Below are positions 1 through 7,386 of a DNA stretch of 64,000 nt, piece after piece (position 1 is the first letter of the stretch; each line of letters begins with the position of its first letter). The notes beneath the pieces were generated by a model, which was not told where the DNA came from, did not search any database, and saw only the letters and a program-made list of their open reading frames with translations. The stretch covers positions 310,001 to 374,000 of the forward strand of contig NZ_JYLI01000001.1 in assembly GCF_001439785.1 (NCBI RefSeq), written 5' to 3'. Both the position numbers and the translations under genes were made by a program. Source of the stretch: Pseudomonas poae. Its GTDB lineage: Bacteria > Pseudomonadota > Gammaproteobacteria > Pseudomonadales > Pseudomonadaceae.

Positions 1-617
1 AGCCACGCCAGCAAGGTCGGGTTGAGGCCGATGCGCTGGCGAGCTTCGGGGAACAGCTGTTTGTGGGCGATAAAGCGGTTGTCGCGCTCGGTCAGCGCCA
101 GGGGACGATCGAGGTCGAGGATCTGCCCGCTGAGGGTGCTGCTGCCGGCGTTGGCGAAGTCGGCCCAGACCTCGTCGAGGGTCATCCTGAATTCATAGCT
201 GGGGGCGCCGCCGGCAGAGTCGCGGTCGATCAGGCGCCAGTAGAGCACCGTGCCTTCGCCCGTCAGGTCGCCCAGTACGCGGTAGCGCGGTTCGCCCTCG
301 GCGCGCAGGTTGGCGGCGGTGTCCAGGTAGCCGCGCAGACCACGGCCACGCGGCGCGATATCCAGCAGCAGCTCGAGGCCATGCAGCGGCAGGCCCTTGA
401 GCCCGGCGTCACGGCCTGCCAGGCGCAGGCTCCACACCCCGCGCAAGGTATTGGCCAGGTGCTGGCCGGCAGTATCGGCCAACGCCACCGTGGCTTCGCC
501 GGGGGTGATGGGCAACTCTTCTTCCCGCGTCAGCTCGCGATGGGCGTAAAAGGCCGCCGGCACGGCCGCGCCAGTCAGCGCCAGGCCTGCGATGAACCCA
601 CGTCGAGAGATCGTCAT
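1..617 (-). CDS. pvdP: PvdP, periplasmic tyrosinase of pyoverdine maturation (N-terminal part)
   Basis: Reading from an ATG at 617 on the minus strand gives an open frame that runs off the window, with about 205 codons present. The N-terminus starts MTISRRGFIAGLALTG, a twin-arginine (Tat) signal. PvdP is the copper tyrosinase that oxidises ferribactin to dihydropyoverdine and so forms the chromophore in the periplasm. The visible part is the Tat signal plus the N-terminal beta-barrel-like region; the copper-binding histidines lie beyond the window. It is divergent from pvdM and has its own PvdS-type promoter 36 nt upstream of the start. Assignment rests on resemblance to remembered PvdP sequences and on gene context. 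Confidence 0.9.
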   Translation of the reverse strand, partial: MTISRRGFIAGLALTGAAVPAAFYAHRELTREEELPITPGEATVALADTAGQHLANTLRGVWSLRLAGRDAGLKGLPLHGLELLLDIAPRGRGLRGYLDTAANLRAEGEPRYRVLGDLTGEGTVLYWRLIDRDSAGGAPSYEFRMTLDEVWADFANAGSSTLSGQILDLDRPLALTERDNRFIAHKQLFPEARQRIGLNPTLLAW

Positions 618-652
618 TGTCTACCTTAGGAAACGGCTTAATCAGAGCTAGA

Positions 653-676
653 ACGTTTGCAGCCCGGCAAAATTTA
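653..676 (-). promoter_or_regulatory. PvdS-dependent promoter (iron-starvation box) for pvdP
   Basis: On the minus strand TAAAT (672-676) is followed by exactly 16 nt and CGT (653-655). This is the consensus of promoters read by the ECF sigma factor PvdS. It points toward pvdP, whose start codon is at 617. Confidence 0.85.
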
Positions 677-695
677 CCGCCCCGCCCTGCCCGCC

Positions 696-719
696 TAAAT
701 TTCCCCTGCCATGGCTCGT
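696..719 (+). promoter_or_regulatory. PvdS-dependent promoter (iron-starvation box) for pvdMNO
   Basis: TAAAT (696-700), a 16-nt spacer and CGT (717-719) on the plus strand, about 40 nt upstream of pvdM. It lies back to back with the pvdP box, so both operons should be induced together under iron limitation. Confidence 0.85.
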
Positions 720-759
720 CCTTCCCAGATAGCAAAGGCCTCAACTGACTGAGATGGCA

Positions 760-2109
760 ATGACAAAACCACGTTCGAAAAAGGCGCTGTATCTCGGCTT
801 GCCGCTGGCCCTGGCCATTGGCGCCGGGGCCGGTTTTCTGGTCTGGGATCACTGGTTCAAGGGCAATGCCGGCTACCCGCTGGAGGTAATCCGGCAGGCC
901 AACGAAATGCAGGACCGCCTGTTGTCGTTCGACAGCCACATCACCGTGCCCATGGATTTCGGCACCGCCGGCAATGAGGCCGACAAGGATGGCAGCGGGC
1001 AGTTCGACCTGGCCAAGGCTGCACGCGGACGCCTCTCCGGCGCGGCGCTGACGATTTTCGGCTGGCCGGAAATCTGGAACGGCGACCACGCACCACACAG
1101 GCCCACCGATGGTTTTGTCGAAGAGGCCCGCCACGAGCAGGAGGTGCGCTACCAAATCATCACCGGCATGGTGCGTGACTTTCCCAATCAGGTCGGCATC
1201 GCCTACACCCCGGATGATTTGCGGCGCCTGCACGGCGAGGGCAAATTCGCGATCTTCATCAGCATGCTCAACGCCTATCCGCTAGGGGATGACCTGAACC
1301 AGCTGGACCTGTGGACCGCGCGCGGCATGCGCATGTTCGGCTTCAGCTACATCGGCAACAACGCCTGGTCGGATTCGTCGCGGCCGCTGCCGTTTTTCAA
1401 TGACTCCACCGATGCCCTGGGCGGGCTGTCGCCAATCGGCCAGCAAGCGGTGCAGCGCCTGAACGACCTGGGGGTGATTATCGATGTGTCGCAGATGTCG
1501 ACCCAGGCGCTGGAGCAGGTCGCGCACTTGAGCCGCACGCCGATGGTGGCTTCGCACTCGGCGCCACGGGCGTCGGTGGACATCCCGCGCAACCTCAGCG
1601 ACAAAGAATTGCAACTGATCAAACAGAGTGGCGGCGTGGTGCAGGTGGTGGGGTTCCCCGCCTACCTGCGTCCGCTGAGCCAGCCCATCCAGGACAAACT
1701 CAATGTTCTGCGCGCGCGTTTCGACCTGCCGCCCTTGCCTAACCTGGCCATGGCGCTGATGCCGGGCGATGCCATCATCGCTGCCTGGCCCGAGCAGAAG
1801 TTCGGCCAGTACGCCCAGGGGCTGTACGGCATTCTCGAAGAAGAACCCAAGGCCAGCCTCAAGGACTGGGGCGATGCCGTCGACTACACCGTGCGCAAGA
1901 TCGGCATCGATCACGTGGGCATTGCTTCGGACTTCAACGACGGCGGCGGTATCGAGGGCTGGAACAACGTCGGCGAAATCCGCAACGTCACCGCCGAGCT
2001 GATCCAGCGTGGTTACTCCGAAGCCGATATCGCCAAGCTGTGGGGAGGCAACTTCCTGCGGGTATGGGACCAGGTGCAAAAGGCCGCCAAGCCGTTGGCC
2101 AACCGTTGA
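760..2109 (+). CDS. pvdM: PvdM, dipeptidase-like pyoverdine maturation protein
   Basis: This 449-residue protein belongs to the renal dipeptidase (M19) fold family and is PvdM by context and sequence. An N-terminal hydrophobic stretch (about residues 10-28) suggests a membrane anchor or uncleaved signal for periplasmic location. In fluorescent pseudomonads PvdM is needed for PvdP to oxidise ferribactin. The usual zinc ligands are mostly missing: the first motif reads FDSHIT (H60 kept, second ligand replaced by T62) and the DxSH motif reads DVSQMS (Q245), while SHS (H266) remains. It may therefore not be a normal metallopeptidase. An in-frame ATG lies at 754; 760 is preferred because GAG at 751-753 is then better spaced and the protein starts MTKPR. 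It is first in the pvdMNO operon. Confidence 0.92.
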   Translation: MTKPRSKKALYLGLPLALAIGAGAGFLVWDHWFKGNAGYPLEVIRQANEMQDRLLSFDSHITVPMDFGTAGNEADKDGSGQFDLAKAARGRLSGAALTIFGWPEIWNGDHAPHRPTDGFVEEARHEQEVRYQIITGMVRDFPNQVGIAYTPDDLRRLHGEGKFAIFISMLNAYPLGDDLNQLDLWTARGMRMFGFSYIGNNAWSDSSRPLPFFNDSTDALGGLSPIGQQAVQRLNDLGVIIDVSQMSTQALEQVAHLSRTPMVASHSAPRASVDIPRNLSDKELQLIKQSGGVVQVVGFPAYLRPLSQPIQDKLNVLRARFDLPPLPNLAMALMPGDAIIAAWPEQKFGQYAQGLYGILEEEPKASLKDWGDAVDYTVRKIGIDHVGIASDFNDGGGIEGWNNVGEIRNVTAELIQRGYSEADIAKLWGGNFLRVWDQVQKAAKPLANR

Positions 2110-2129
2110 TCAACCACGAAGCAAGTCCC

Positions 2130-3398
2130 ATGACCGACCGCCGCACCTTTCTCAAACAGGCGGGCCTGCTCGCTGCCAGCCTGCCCCTGGGCGCTTCGCT
2201 GATGCCCCCGGCGCTGGCCACCACGGCAATCGACCCCTGGACGGGATTGAAGCAATTGTTCGACCAGGACCCGAGCTATCTGCATTTCTCCAACTTCCTG
2301 GTGACCTCGCACCCCAAACCGGTGCGCGACGCCATCGAGCGCTATCGCCAGCAGATCGACCGCAACCCCGGCCTGGCGATGGACTGGGACCTGCAGGAAA
2401 CCTGGAAGCGTGAAGGCCAGGTACGCGACTGGGCCGGCCGCTATTTGCAGGCCACGCCGGCGCAGATCGCCCTCACCGGCAGCACCTCCGAAGGCCTGGC
2501 GATGATCTATGGCGGCATCAAGGTGCGGCCGGACCAGGAGATCCTCACCACCGTCCATGAGTATTACGCCACCCAGAGCGTGCTGGATTTTCGCACGCTC
2601 AAGGAGGGCACGCAGGTGCGCCGCATCGAGCTGTTCAAGCGCGCCAGCCAGGTGTCGGCGGATGAGGTGCTTGGCAATATCAAACGGGCCATTCGCCCCA
2701 ACACCCGCGTGCTCGGCATGACGTGGGTGCAGTCCGGCAGCGGCGTGAAGCTGCCCATCGGCGAAATCGGCACGCTGGTGGACGAACACAACCGTAACCG
2801 CGACGACCAGGACCGGCTGCTGTACGTGGTCGACGGGGTGCATGGCTTCGGCGTCGAGAACCTGGACTTTCCCGACATGCACTGTGATTTCTTCATCGCC
2901 GGCACTCACAAGTGGATGTTCGGCCCGCGCGGCACCGGCCTGGTCTGCGCGCGCGACAGCGATAACCCATACGTCACGCCCATGGTGGCGACTTTCTCCG
3001 AAGACACCAATTTCGCCACGCGCATGACGCCCGGCGGCTATCACGCTTTCGAGCATCGCTGGGCGGCGGATGAAGCCTTCAAGCTGCACCTGCAACTGGG
3101 CAAGGCGCAGGTGCAGGCGCGTATTCATGAGCTCAATACCGAGCTGAAAACCCGCCTGCTCGCCCATCCGCAGATCGAGCTGGTAACGCCACGCAGCCCG
3201 GCGCTGTCAGCCGGCTTCACTTTCTTCCGGGTCAAGGGCCAGGACAGCGACGCGGTGGCGGCCTACCTGATGAAAAATCGCGTGGTGGTGGATGCGGTGG
3301 AGCGTGATGCCGGCCCGGTGGTGCGCACGTCTCCCGGCCTGCTCAATTCCACGGATGAAATCCAGCGTTTCATGAGCCTGCTGAGCCAGCGGGTGTGA
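2130..3398 (+). CDS. pvdN: PvdN, periplasmic PLP-dependent pyoverdine side-chain enzyme
   Basis: A 422-residue PLP-dependent enzyme of the aminotransferase class V/cysteine desulfurase fold. The start MTDRRTFLKQAG is a Tat signal, so the folded, PLP-loaded enzyme is exported. The PLP-binding lysine is K261 in the motif GTHKWMFGPRGTG. In P. fluorescens PvdN converts the glutamate side chain attached to the chromophore to the succinamide form, one of the last maturation steps. The longer open frame upstream overlaps pvdM and lacks the Tat start, so ATG 2130 is chosen, 20 nt after the pvdM stop. It is the middle gene of pvdMNO. Confidence 0.94.
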   Translation: MTDRRTFLKQAGLLAASLPLGASLMPPALATTAIDPWTGLKQLFDQDPSYLHFSNFLVTSHPKPVRDAIERYRQQIDRNPGLAMDWDLQETWKREGQVRDWAGRYLQATPAQIALTGSTSEGLAMIYGGIKVRPDQEILTTVHEYYATQSVLDFRTLKEGTQVRRIELFKRASQVSADEVLGNIKRAIRPNTRVLGMTWVQSGSGVKLPIGEIGTLVDEHNRNRDDQDRLLYVVDGVHGFGVENLDFPDMHCDFFIAGTHKWMFGPRGTGLVCARDSDNPYVTPMVATFSEDTNFATRMTPGGYHAFEHRWAADEAFKLHLQLGKAQVQARIHELNTELKTRLLAHPQIELVTPRSPALSAGFTFFRVKGQDSDAVAAYLMKNRVVVDAVERDAGPVVRTSPGLLNSTDEIQRFMSLLSQRV

Positions 3399-3428
3399 TG
3401 CCCTTTTCCCTTTGAACGAGATGCCCAC

Positions 3429-4301
3429 ATGAATCCATCGCGACTCAAACCCCTGAACCTACTGGCGTTGACCGCCGTGTGCGGCGCGCTGTTGCCCAGC
3501 CTGGCCTGGGCCGAAACGCCGCAACCGGGCAAGGTGTTCAAGGACTGCAAGGACTGTCCGGAAATGGTGGTGTTGCCGGTCGGCACTTTTACCATGGGCA
3601 CCCCGGACGATGAAGTCGGCCGCGAGCCCGACGAGGGTCCGATGCATGAGGTGACCTTCGCCAAGCCTTTCGCCATGAGCCGCTTTCAGGTGACCGCCGG
3701 CGAATGGGACAGCTACGTCCGCCAGAGCGGTGTGAAGATCGCCGACGGCGACACCCGCCCCGGCCGCGAGTGCATCGCCAGCAAGCCGCGCTACCCACAG
3801 GGCCCGCGCCAGCCAGCGGTGTGCATGGACATGGACGACATCAGGCAGTACGTGAGCTGGCTGTCGAAAAAAACCGGCCAGCGTTACCACCTGGTCAGCG
3901 AGTCACAACGTGAATACGCCGCCCGCGCCGGCTCCAGCGGACCGTTCCCCTTCCCGTTCGACGAAGGCAAGGGCTATAGCATCGCCAAGCACGCCAACAC
4001 CTATGGCCCAGCGGATGGCTACAGCTATTCATCACCGGTGGGCAGCTACCCGCCGAACGCGTTTGGCCTGTATGACATGCATGGCAATGTGTATGAGCGG
4101 GTTGCCGATTGCGAACACCCCAACTATATCGGCGCGCCCACCGATGGCAGCGCGTGGGTGGAGCCGAACTGCGAGGGGTATCAGATTCGGGGCAATGACT
4201 GGGGCGAGGCCCCGGTGTTTTCGCGGTCGGGTAACCGGAACAATATTTACCCGCAGACGCGAGGGGACTGGATTGGCTTCAGGGTTGTGCGGGAGCTTTG
4301 A
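3429..4301 (+). CDS. pvdO: PvdO, periplasmic pyoverdine maturation enzyme (FGE-sulfatase fold)
   Basis: A 290-residue exported protein with an N-terminal signal peptide (hydrophobic core about residues 10-25, likely cut after WAETP-region alanines). The mature part is a formylglycine-generating-enzyme/sulfatase-modifying-factor domain, with the family pattern from MVVLPVGTFTMGTP near residue 45 to WIGFRVVREL at the C-terminus. Known PvdO proteins complete chromophore oxidation from dihydropyoverdine to pyoverdine. It starts 30 nt after pvdN and is the last gene of the operon. Confidence 0.92.
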   Translation: MNPSRLKPLNLLALTAVCGALLPSLAWAETPQPGKVFKDCKDCPEMVVLPVGTFTMGTPDDEVGREPDEGPMHEVTFAKPFAMSRFQVTAGEWDSYVRQSGVKIADGDTRPGRECIASKPRYPQGPRQPAVCMDMDDIRQYVSWLSKKTGQRYHLVSESQREYAARAGSSGPFPFPFDEGKGYSIAKHANTYGPADGYSYSSPVGSYPPNAFGLYDMHGNVYERVADCEHPNYIGAPTDGSAWVEPNCEGYQIRGNDWGEAPVFSRSGNRNNIYPQTRGDWIGFRVVREL

Positions 4302-4320
4302 TCCATAGAGATCCAAATGT

Positions 4321-4362
4321 GGGGGCAACTGACTTGATGCCCCCAATCCAAGCATTTTTTTC
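4321..4362 (+). terminator. possible terminator after pvdO
   Basis: GGGGGCA (4321-4327) pairs with TGCCCCC (4338-4344) around a 10-nt loop, and a run of seven T follows at about 4355-4361. The gap between stem and T-run is longer than in a classical intrinsic terminator. Confidence 0.4.
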
Positions 4363-4375
4363 AAAGGCCGCCACA

Positions 4376-4545
4376 TCCCTGTGGCGAGCAGGCTTGTCCT
4401 GCGTTGGGCTGCGCAGCAGCCCCAAAATCAGGCGCTGAGCCGTATCAGGTACACCGCGTTTTGCTGGATTGGGGGCGCTTCGCCCCCCAACGCGGGGCAA
4501 GCCCGCTCGCCACAATAAGCCCACACACTTTCCTTAACTGAACGG
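4376..4545. repeat. 170-bp REP-type repeat, copy 1
   Basis: This 170-bp block recurs at 9992-10161 in the same orientation with three mismatches seen by eye. Its ends are inverted REP-like heads (gtggcgagcaggcttg near 4381 and caagcccgctcgccac near 4498-4512), and it contains an internal hairpin gggctgc/gcagccc. It fills most of the 289-bp gap between pvdO and pvdF. A further REP-like fragment (gggcttgccacagag) lies at about 4550-4565. Confidence 0.9.
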
Positions 4546-4590
4546 CATTGGGGCTTGCCACAGAGCCTTCAGTTTACTGCGCTCTTGCTT

Positions 4591-5421
4591 TCAACCCGCC
4601 CGCTGAGCGAGCAACGCCAACCCCTCCTGCAACGCCGGAAACAAACTGTTATTAAAGTTGTTCCAGCGCAGCTCAAGAATAGTGTCCTCAGGCGAAATCT
4701 CCGTCTTGAGCACATCATGAAACACCTCCCCTGAGTCGATCCCATTATCCACGTAATGAAACGAGGCCCCGGTGAGATAAAGCGGTTCACAAGGCCTGGT
4801 TTCCCGGGTGGTCCAATCCACCACCGCCTCGCCACGCGCGCCATGCAACGCATTCCACGTCGCATAGGCACCCCGACGCTCATACGGCGACTCAATGCGG
4901 GTGATACCCGGATGAATATTCATGATCCGCCGCGCAAACGGCGCGCCCGGACGCACCAGTTCATCGAGGATCACCAGCAAGCCATCGAGCACCACGATAT
5001 CGGCCTTCAACTCCACCAGCGTGTCATGCAGACGACGCTCGAAGTCCTGCTTGCCGGCGATGTGCTCGGCGCTGCCGCGGGGTAAACGGCGGTAGGTGGA
5101 CGGCACGCTCAGCAGCAGATCGTTGACCCACTTGCCCTGCACCCGCAGGTCTGCCGGGTACAGCCACGGGCGGCCCGGTGTGCAGGCAAAGCCGTAATCG
5201 GCAACCAGCGCCTGGTCCCGAGGGTTGTGTTCGTCATCGTCATACACCACGCCCACCAAGTCATAGGCCTGGCCCAGCGGCGTGTCGTTGAGCGCTCCCA
5301 CCAGAAACTCCAGCACCGACGTCATGTAGCGTTCGTGGTCCTTGTAGGCCACCGGCTGCCCGGCCTTGTCGGCGGCGGCATTGCGCAGGGACCACACATA
5401 CACCAGATTTTTCTTTGTCAT
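4591..5421 (-). CDS. pvdF: PvdF, N5-hydroxyornithine formyltransferase
   Basis: A 276-residue cytoplasmic enzyme that transfers a formyl group from 10-formyltetrahydrofolate to N5-hydroxyornithine (made by PvdA), giving the iron-binding fOHOrn residues of the peptide. Starting at ATG 5421 (MTKKNLVYVW) places N168 and H170 (MNIHPG) and D229 (GIDSGEV) at the numbers remembered for the catalytic N/H/D set of P. aeruginosa PvdF. This supports both function and start; a 37-residue upstream extension of the frame is not used. The NRPS genes here have two predicted hydroxyornithine modules, so its product is required. It has its own PvdS box about 63 nt upstream and diverges from pvdE. Confidence 0.93.
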   Translation of the reverse strand: MTKKNLVYVWSLRNAAADKAGQPVAYKDHERYMTSVLEFLVGALNDTPLGQAYDLVGVVYDDDEHNPRDQALVADYGFACTPGRPWLYPADLRVQGKWVNDLLLSVPSTYRRLPRGSAEHIAGKQDFERRLHDTLVELKADIVVLDGLLVILDELVRPGAPFARRIMNIHPGITRIESPYERRGAYATWNALHGARGEAVVDWTTRETRPCEPLYLTGASFHYVDNGIDSGEVFHDVLKTEISPEDTILELRWNNFNNSLFPALQEGLALLAQRAG

Positions 5422-5483
5422 GTTTTCGCTCTCGCTGAAGAAACCGCGCACGGCGTCGCTACGCGTGCGCCTACAGAACAAGA

Positions 5484-5507
5484 ACGAACCAGCCCGCGGG
5501 CAATTTA
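5484..5507 (-). promoter_or_regulatory. PvdS-dependent promoter for pvdF
   Basis: Minus strand TAAAT (5503-5507), exactly 16 nt, then CGT (5484-5486), directed at pvdF. Confidence 0.85.
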
Positions 5508-5539
5508 TCCGCCGCCGTCCACCGCCTGGCACACCGGGT

Positions 5540-5563
5540 TAAATAGTTGCCCCGACGCTTCGT
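5540..5563 (+). promoter_or_regulatory. PvdS-dependent promoter for pvdE
   Basis: Plus strand TAAAT (5540-5544), exactly 16 nt, then CGT (5561-5563), 60 nt before the pvdE start. It is paired back to back with the pvdF box. Confidence 0.85.
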
Positions 5564-5623
5564 TTGTCATGGGTAAGGGTCTGTGTGCCCAGCCCCCTCT
5601 TTTTGACTTTCCGGGAAGTATTT

Positions 5624-7276
5624 ATGACCGATGCCAAACGCGGCGCCTTCAACGGCTTGCTCGCACTGATCAGGCCCTTTCGCACCATCGTGACGGTGTC
5701 CGTTGCGCTGGGCATGGTCGGCGGCCTCGCCATCACTCTGCTGCTGGCCACCATCAACAACGCCCTGCATTCGGCCGGCGGCATGACCCAGGGCGTGGTC
5801 ATGACCTTTGCCGCGCTGTGCGTGGTGGCACTGGTCAGCTCGATCATTTCCGACATCGGCACCAACTATGTGGGCCAGCGCATCATCGCGGCGCTGCGCA
5901 AGGACCTGGGCGAAAAGGTCCTGTCCGCGCCCATCGGCCAGATCGAGCGCTATCGCTCCCACCGCCTGATCCCGGTGCTGACCCATGATGTGGACACCAT
6001 CAGCGATTTCTCCTTTGCGTTCACCCCGCTGGCCATCGCCGCCACGGTCACCCTCGGTTGCCTGGGCTACCTGGCGTACCTGTCGGTGCCGATGTTCTTG
6101 ATGATGGTGGTGGCAATCATCATCGGCAGCACCGTGCAGTTCATTGCCGGCGGCAAGGGCATCCAGGGTTTCGACCTGGCACGCGGGCATGAGGATGAGT
6201 TGCAGCGTTACTACAACGCCATCGCTTCCGGTGCCAAGGAGCTGCGCATGCACCGTCCACGGCGCTTTCGCATGAACACCCACCGAATCAAGGAAACCGC
6301 CGACCTGATCAGCGATATCCAGGTGCGGTCGGTGAATATCTACATTCTTGCCAAGACCTTCGGCTCGATGCTGTTCTTCGTGGTCATCGGTCTGGCCCTG
6401 GCGATGCAGGCGTACAGGCCCAATCCGGACCCGACCGTGATCACCGGCTTCGTACTGGTGCTGCTGTACATGAAAGGCCCGCTGGAACATTTGCTGGGCT
6501 ACCTGCCGGTGGTGGGCAAGGCGAAGATTGCCTTCGGCCGTATCAGCGAGCTGTCGCAGCGCTTCTCGTCGCCGGAACCACACCTGCTGATGGACGACAG
6601 CGAAGCACCGAAACCTGTGGTCAACAGCCTCGAACTCAAGGGCGTGAGCTACAGCCCTCCGGCGGTCGAAGGCAGCGAGCCGTTCCACCTGGGGCCGATC
6701 AACCTGAGCATCAAGCAAGGCGATATCGTGTTCATTGTCGGCGAGAACGGCAGCGGCAAGACCACCCTGATCAAACTGCTGCTGGGCCTTTACCCGCCGC
6801 AGGCCGGCGAAATCCGCCTCAACGGCGAAGCGGTGACCGCCGCCGAACGCGACGACTATCGACAGTTGTTCACTACGGTGTTCTCCGACTATTACCTGTT
6901 CGACGACCTGGTGCAGGGCAGCGCCGCCCAGTCGCTGGACAGCGCCAGCAAATACCTGGAACGCCTGGAGATCGCACACAAGGTCAGCGTCAAGGACGGC
7001 GTGTTCAGCACCACCGACCTCTCCACCGGCCAGCGTAAACGTCTGGCACTGGTAAACGCCTGGCTCGAAGAACGCCCGGTGCTGGTGTTCGACGAGTGGG
7101 CTGCCGACCAGGACCCGGCCTTTCGTCGCATTTTCTATACCGAGCTGCTGCCAGACCTCAAGCGCCTGGGCAAGACCATCATCGTCATCAGCCACGACGA
7201 TCGCTATTTCGACATCGCCGACCAGTTGGTGCGCCTGCGCGCCGGCCAGGTGATGCATGAGCTGGAACCGGCGTGA
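5624..7276 (+). CDS. pvdE: PvdE, ABC exporter of the pyoverdine precursor
   Basis: A 550-residue fused ABC exporter (membrane and ATPase domains in one chain) that moves the acylated ferribactin precursor from cytoplasm to periplasm. Six transmembrane helices occupy about residues 15-290. The ATPase part has Walker A GENGSGKTT (373-381), the signature LSTGQ (466-470) and Walker B VLVFDEWAADQD. The length equals the family's usual 549-550 residues when started at ATG 5624 (MTDAKRGAF); the 20-residue upstream extension overlaps the PvdS promoter and is rejected. It precedes fpvA by 110 nt. Confidence 0.95.
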   Translation: MTDAKRGAFNGLLALIRPFRTIVTVSVALGMVGGLAITLLLATINNALHSAGGMTQGVVMTFAALCVVALVSSIISDIGTNYVGQRIIAALRKDLGEKVLSAPIGQIERYRSHRLIPVLTHDVDTISDFSFAFTPLAIAATVTLGCLGYLAYLSVPMFLMMVVAIIIGSTVQFIAGGKGIQGFDLARGHEDELQRYYNAIASGAKELRMHRPRRFRMNTHRIKETADLISDIQVRSVNIYILAKTFGSMLFFVVIGLALAMQAYRPNPDPTVITGFVLVLLYMKGPLEHLLGYLPVVGKAKIAFGRISELSQRFSSPEPHLLMDDSEAPKPVVNSLELKGVSYSPPAVEGSEPFHLGPINLSIKQGDIVFIVGENGSGKTTLIKLLLGLYPPQAGEIRLNGEAVTAAERDDYRQLFTTVFSDYYLFDDLVQGSAAQSLDSASKYLERLEIAHKVSVKDGVFSTTDLSTGQRKRLALVNAWLEERPVLVFDEWAADQDPAFRRIFYTELLPDLKRLGKTIIVISHDDRYFDIADQLVRLRAGQVMHELEPA

Positions 7277-7318
7277 ATTTTATTTTCCGGTTTCCCCAAG
7301 TAGGAACGTCTCACTAGT

Positions 7319-7337
7319 GGTAATGAGAATTGACCTC
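7319..7337 (+). promoter_or_regulatory. possible Fur box upstream of fpvA
   Basis: The 19-mer ggtaatgagaattgacctc matches the Fur consensus at 12 of 19 positions, nearly all in the left half. It lies 50 nt before fpvA. No TAAAT-N16-CGT box was found between pvdE and fpvA, so fpvA may use this region or read-through from pvdE. Confidence 0.4.
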
Positions 7338-7386
7338 AATAAACACTTAGAATTGCCCACTTAAAAACATAGAAGAGAAAGCATCC

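Noticed and set aside
409..1233. 274-codon minus-strand open frame across the pvdP-pvdM gap
   Set aside because: It runs across two PvdS promoters and out of frame through pvdP and pvdM, with no motif.
4279..4524. 81-codon open frame over the 170-bp repeat
   Set aside because: It is produced by the REP-type repeat, has no ribosome binding site and is not a gene.
5567..7258. 563-codon minus-strand open frame opposite pvdE
   Set aside because: Composition is typical of an antisense frame; pvdE has all ABC motifs and its own promoter.
7277..7386. PvdS box for fpvA
   Set aside because: Searched for TAAAT-N16/17-CGT; the only CGT (7307-7309) has tccgg at the -35 position, so no box is called.
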